A stretch of DNA of 64,000 nucleotides from Istiophorus platypterus. Lineage: Eukaryota > Chordata > Actinopteri > Istiophoriformes > Istiophoridae. Positions 59,617 to 64,000 of this stretch are shown in pieces. The notes below the pieces were generated by a model. The model searched no databases. It had not been told where the DNA came from and was given only the letters and a program-made list of their open reading frames with translations. Position numbers and translations under genes: made by a program. Where the stretch lies: NCBI GenBank assembly GCA_016859345.1, contig CM029115.1, positions 8,493,501-8,557,500 of the forward strand, written 5' to 3'. Each line of letters starts with the position of its first letter. The stretch's first letter is position 1.

Positions 59617-62600
59617 ATGGCAACTTGTCCAAGAGGCTGCGCACCAGCAGTGCGCCTTTGTCAGAGACTGAACCGACTCAAGACACTGGATGATGACATG
59701 ATGGCCACGTCGCTGAAACGCTGCCTCTCCACCCTGGACCTGACTCTGATGGGTGTTGGTGGCATGGTTGGCTCTGGGCTTTATGTCCTTACAGGAACAG
59801 TGGCTAAAGACATGGTTGGGCCTGCTGTCATTATATCCTTCCTTTTTGCAGGTTTTGCCTCTTTGTTGGCTGCGTTTTGTTATGCAGAGTTTGGAGCACG
59901 CATTCCCAAAACCGGATCGGCCTACATGTTTACCTACGTTTCTGTGGGAGAGGTCTGGGCTTTTCTCATTGGTTGGAATGTGATTCTGGAGAACATGATT
60001 GGTGGCGCTGCTGTGGCACGTGCCTGGAGTGGCTATCTGGACTCCATTTTTAACCATGCTATCCAGAACTTCACAGAGACACACATTATGCAGTGGAACG
60101 TGCCCTTCCTTGCCCATTACCCTGACCTGCTTGCAGCAGGGATTCTAGTAGTTGCCTCGTTCTTCATTTCCTTTGGAGTTCAAGTGTCCTCATATCTAAA
60201 CCATATCTTCTCCACTGTTAGTATGAGTGTCATCGTTTTCATACTGGTTTTTGGCTTCATGCTGGCTGAACCAGCCAACTGGGCCCAGAAAGAGGGAGGC
60301 TTTGCACCTTTTGGGCTGTCTGGAATACTGGCAGGCTCTGCCACATGCTTCTATGCATTTGTGGGCTTTGATGTAATTGCATCTTCAAGTGAGGAAGCGA
60401 AGAATCCACAGAAAGCTGTTCCCATTGCCACTGCGATCTCCCTTGGATTGGCAGCAACAGCTTACATCCTGGTCTCCACAGTGCTCACACTAATGGTACC
60501 CTGGCATACACTGGATCCCAACTCGGCCCTGGCGGACGCTTTCTTCCGCCGTGGTTACAGTTGGGCCGGAGTGGTTGTGGCAGTAGGTTCTATCTGTGGT
60601 GAGTGTCAACTTTTAATTGAGCAGTACTATTTAAATGGCTTTTAGTACATAATGTTTAAGTGGCAGTATTATCTGCACAGTGCTGTATTTATGTTGTGTT
60701 CTGACTCTAATGAGTCTCTGTTCCCATTTCTAGCCATGAACACTGTGCTGCTCTGTAATCTCTTCTCCCTCCCTCGGATTGTATATGCCATGGCAGAGGA
60801 TGGGTTGTTCTTCTCCATTTTTGCTCGCGTCAATCCTGTTACCAAAGTCCCTGTTAATGCTATACTGGTGTTTGGAATCCTCATGGCCACCATGGCTCTC
60901 ATCTTTGACCTGGAGGCCTTAGTTCAGTTCCTGTCCATCGGCACACTCCTGGCGTACACCTTCGTGGCGGCGAGTGTTATTGTGCTGCGCTTCCAGCCAG
61001 AGAAAGCCAGCTCCAAGGGAACCGCTTCCACATCGCCCAACCCCAATGCTGAGCCGTCCATTGCCCCCTCAGAGTCTCAGACCATAAGTGAGGACAGCGG
61101 GGAGCTTAAGCAATATGAGTCCTTCTCTGACAAACTCCAGTTGATGGAGAGGCAGAAGACAAGAGAGCGCCGTGGGGTGGGCCAGCTGAGGGCTTGCTGG
61201 GAACCATACCTGGGCAGGCTGCTGGGGGACTGTGAGCCGGGCGAGGTGGTGGCCTTCTGTGTGATGACTCTGATAGTGAGCTCAGTATCCCTCTGTGCTG
61301 TCCTGGAATTTGGTAACAAACAGCTGCAGCTGCCATTGTGGAGCTTCACAATGCTGCTGGTGATTTTTAGCATAGCGTATGTTGTCAGTCTGGTGCTCAT
61401 AGGGGTTCATGAGCCACAGACCAACAGCAAAACATTCCAGGTGAGCTCCTTTATGGATTTTAGTTTATTATACAGCTCTAAGTGTGATGAAGTGATTGAA
61501 AGCTTCTGTCTTTTACATGGTCCTCAGATTAAGATAAACTCTAATGACCAATTTCACTGTCCTGGCAGCAACAAGCATTTACATTATTTGCAGCTATACA
61601 ATTATTCTAATTAAATTGAAAGTTGTATGACTTGGATTATGACTGAAGTTTTATTTTTGTATAGGTACCTCTGGTTCCATTGACTCCAGGTGCCAGTATC
61701 CTCATTAATGTATTCCTCATGATGAAGCTCAGCCCTCTAACCTGGATTCGATTCACCGTGTGGATCGTCATAGGTAAGAATGCCCTGGACGACCCCCGAA
61801 ACCTTCACCCAGCTCTTCCATAGTGTCTTAAACATATTCCTTAAAAACCACTATATTTTGTAGATTACCTCAAAACTACTAAAATGGATTTACTTTAAGC
61901 ATCAGGTTTGGTTACTTAAAGGCAGACAAATCCACATTGCCCATATTACTTGAAAAGGAGACACAAAAACATTTTCCTGTCAGGGGGGGGGGGTCACAGG
62001 GGAAGCATGATTAGCAGCATTAGCTTTAGGCGTCTCTGAACCAGTAAACCATTTAAACCCCACTGTCAGACAGCAGCAAGTTAACAAGCTTCACATTTGT
62101 GGAATATTGTACTTGACGGGCTTGACACTCTCTCCCACTACCCTTCCACAAATGCCACTGCAGGAAAAAGTAAGGCATTTCGTCATTCAAATCAGAGTTA
62201 ATGCAGAGTTAAAGCCAAGTAATGAAAAATACACCAGAGTAGCATGGCTTTGATCCAGTCCTATAGTCTAAATTATCATAAGATCAAGTGAATCAAAAAC
62301 ACTAATATCAAACCTATTTAAAACAGTATGTGATGATTTTATGTTACAAAAGTTTGGTTATGGGTTTTTTTTTTTCTATAATAGATTTATTGTGCCCATA
62401 GTGAAAAAATATGAGAATGGCTAACATTTCCTACACTAAGAATAATACAAATCAAAACCTACCTGGAGACAATGCTCTCTCTCTACTCTGTTGTATAAAG
62501 TGTGCCCTGACCTTATTTTTGAGTCCTTACAGTTACAAACGTGTCATGCTGTTCCTTTTTACAGGTCTCTTTGTTTATTTTGGCTATGGAATCTGGCATA

Positions 62601-62782
62601 GTAAAGAGGGCATGCGGGAGCTGCAGCCTAAGGACATGGCTGCCCGCTACGTGGTGCTGCCCAGCGGCAGCCTGGTTGAAACAGTGCAGTCTGTCCAGCC
62701 CGATGGTCAAATGGACACCCCGGCGCACCACATCAATGCCTCCACTGCTTCCACAGCCGAGGAGTACGCAGGAAAGAGATGA
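59617..62782 (+). CDS. slc7a4: slc7a4, solute carrier family 7 member 4 (CAT-4), complete, 4 coding exons
   Basis: Coding exons: 59617-60598, 60734-61440, 61665-61773 and 62565-62782 (TGA), 2016 bp and 671 residues, all in phase. The first coding exon likely begins at the acceptor before 59535, with leader sequence ahead of the ATG. The protein matches SLC7A4 of the cationic amino acid transporter branch of the APC superfamily: LNRL near the N terminus, LSTLDLTLMGVGGMVGSGLY in TM1, FGARIPKTGSAYMFTYVSVG, IGGAAVARAWSGYLDSIF, CFYAFVGFDVIASSSEEAKN and LPRIVYAMAEDGLFFSIFAR. About 14 membrane segments are expected. CAT-4 is an orphan: published work found no clear cationic amino acid transport for it. 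Human SLC7A4 is about 635 residues; the extra length is in the hydrophilic loop (about 460-520) and the C-terminal tail. Start: the ATG at 59617 is chosen because upstream in-frame sequence has no ATG. Confidence 0.94.
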
Positions 62783-64000
62783 TGTGTGACCAAACATAGT
62801 TATCATTGCAATTGCCGGGTATTATCTGGTGTTTCCCACTCATACTCTCTACTATCACTAGTGTACTCTCTGTATCTCACTCCCTTTAGTGTGTGACTGG
62901 CCTGCCACAGTCTGTACTCGTTGCTCTGCAAATGTAAGCACACCACAGGATGGGATGCACGCTCTCTGTCTCGTTGTGAAGCACATTTGTATATCTTGTA
63001 ATATCTGAATGTACAGTAGAGAGTTTTATTACTGTCCTGTAAACCTCTGGCATCACAGTTGTGTTATATCCTTTAAGACCAGCTCTTTTCTTGCAACCTT
63101 GCCAGTTTGTCAGAATTCATGTGTTCATAGGTCATGTATGGTACTTTCTTTTTGACAAACTAAGTGAATGATATTTTTTAAATTATTATTATTTTAACAC
63201 AAATCTGGAGCTGGAAAATCAACATTCACCAAAAATGTCATTCTGTTGTTAACAAGGTAGAAGACATCCCATTGAATTTTTGGAGATATCATACTGAGTA
63301 TAGTAAGCATCCATCTGGAGCAGTTTTTTTTTTTTTTGTTAAGCAGATGAATGCACAGACTTTTGTGATTATTTGTTTTTGCCTTTTTCTCAAACTATTA
63401 ATTCTCATCAAAGCCTCAGGAGAAACTATAGGCTCTATTAATGTAGATCATTTTATAATTTGCCCTGCCTATAGTGGCTTCTGAAAAATTATTAAATCAA
63501 ATATGTTAATATTTGATTTTATTTTTCTATTATTACAATTCATATTTTTGCTCTTATAAAGATCCTATTTGCTTCATTTTTATTTCCTGTTGCTGTTATA
63601 TAAATAAGCAGTATTTTAAATTGCATTCACCTTTAAATTTCTCAACAACACTTCAGTACTTCAGTTAATCTAAATCGTATCTTGTGACACCATTCTCTGT
63701 TGTGTCAGGTTTTTCTCACAGAACTTTAGACATCCACCCTTTCCCTTCTGTCTCTGTTGGCATGAGATTATGAGAAATCAAAGCACATAGATTACTGTGC
63801 TTTTAAGGTCTTATTATATTATTATATGTCATTTTCATATGACTGGTTTCCAGACATATCCTGTGAGATAATTAGATTATTAGATATATAAGTCAAGCAC
63901 AAACCTACTGAAGCTTCTCTGACACAGGGTAAAATATTGGCAGACAGGCAGACTTGGTTATGTTAAATCTGAGATGGGCCTCCATAATCCCAGCAGATTT
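62783..64000 (+). other. slc7a4: slc7a4 3' UTR and downstream sequence
   Basis: This is AT-rich noncoding sequence after the slc7a4 stop. No canonical AATAAA is obvious in the first 800 bases; ATTAAA at 63491-63496 is a candidate signal. No further gene is recognisable before the window ends. Confidence 0.5.

Noticed and set aside
59542..60117. 191-codon - strand open frame over slc7a4
   Set aside because: It is the antisense shadow of the first slc7a4 coding exon, whose + frame matches a known transporter.
1..64000. tRNA, rRNA, CRISPR or bacterial operon features
   Set aside because: None seen; all recognisable genes are intron-containing vertebrate genes.

Overview
The window is from a bony fish, most likely a spiny-rayed (percomorph-type) teleost. 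The basis is protein-level recognition of four vertebrate genes split by GT-AG introns, AT-rich introns full of (CA)n, (ATT)n and poly(A) tracts, and degenerate copies of interspersed repeats I recall as common in acanthomorph genomes. No prokaryotic gene, CRISPR array or insertion sequence is present.

Layout. Bases 1-18248 are probably intron 1 of dtx1 (deltex E3 ubiquitin ligase 1), because the first coding exon with WWE domain 1 is not in the window. This stretch holds a solo LTR (2378-3652), a foldback repeat (15404-16022) and several older repeat copies. Eight dtx1 coding exons follow on the + strand between 18249 and 34343. A 6.5 kb convergent region (34344-40872) carries the 3' ends of dtx1 and rasal1. 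rasal1 (Ca2+-regulated Ras GTPase-activating protein) runs on the - strand from 54598 to 40873 in 21 coding exons, for which I read an unbroken 821-residue frame. A GC-rich divergent promoter region (54599-55385) separates it from dgcr6 (+, 55386-56568, 5 exons, 194 aa). slc7a4 (+, 59617-62782, 4 coding exons, 671 aa) follows, with a probable noncoding first exon near 58225.

How the genes relate. They do not form a pathway. dtx1 and rasal1 are convergent neighbours on human 12q24.13. DGCR6 and SLC7A4 belong to human 22q11.2. Their contiguity here fits an ancestral linkage of these two blocks. All exon joins were checked by reading phase by hand; no alignment or database search was run.

No clearly new biological system was found. 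The most unusual items are the solo LTR with 8-bp inverted ends, 4-bp target duplication and an internal hairpin; a decayed copy of rasal1 exon 12 lying upstream of exon 11; a (TG)n-rich tract beside the dtx1 exon 4 splice acceptor; and short upstream ORFs, one spanning a splice junction, in the slc7a4 leader.
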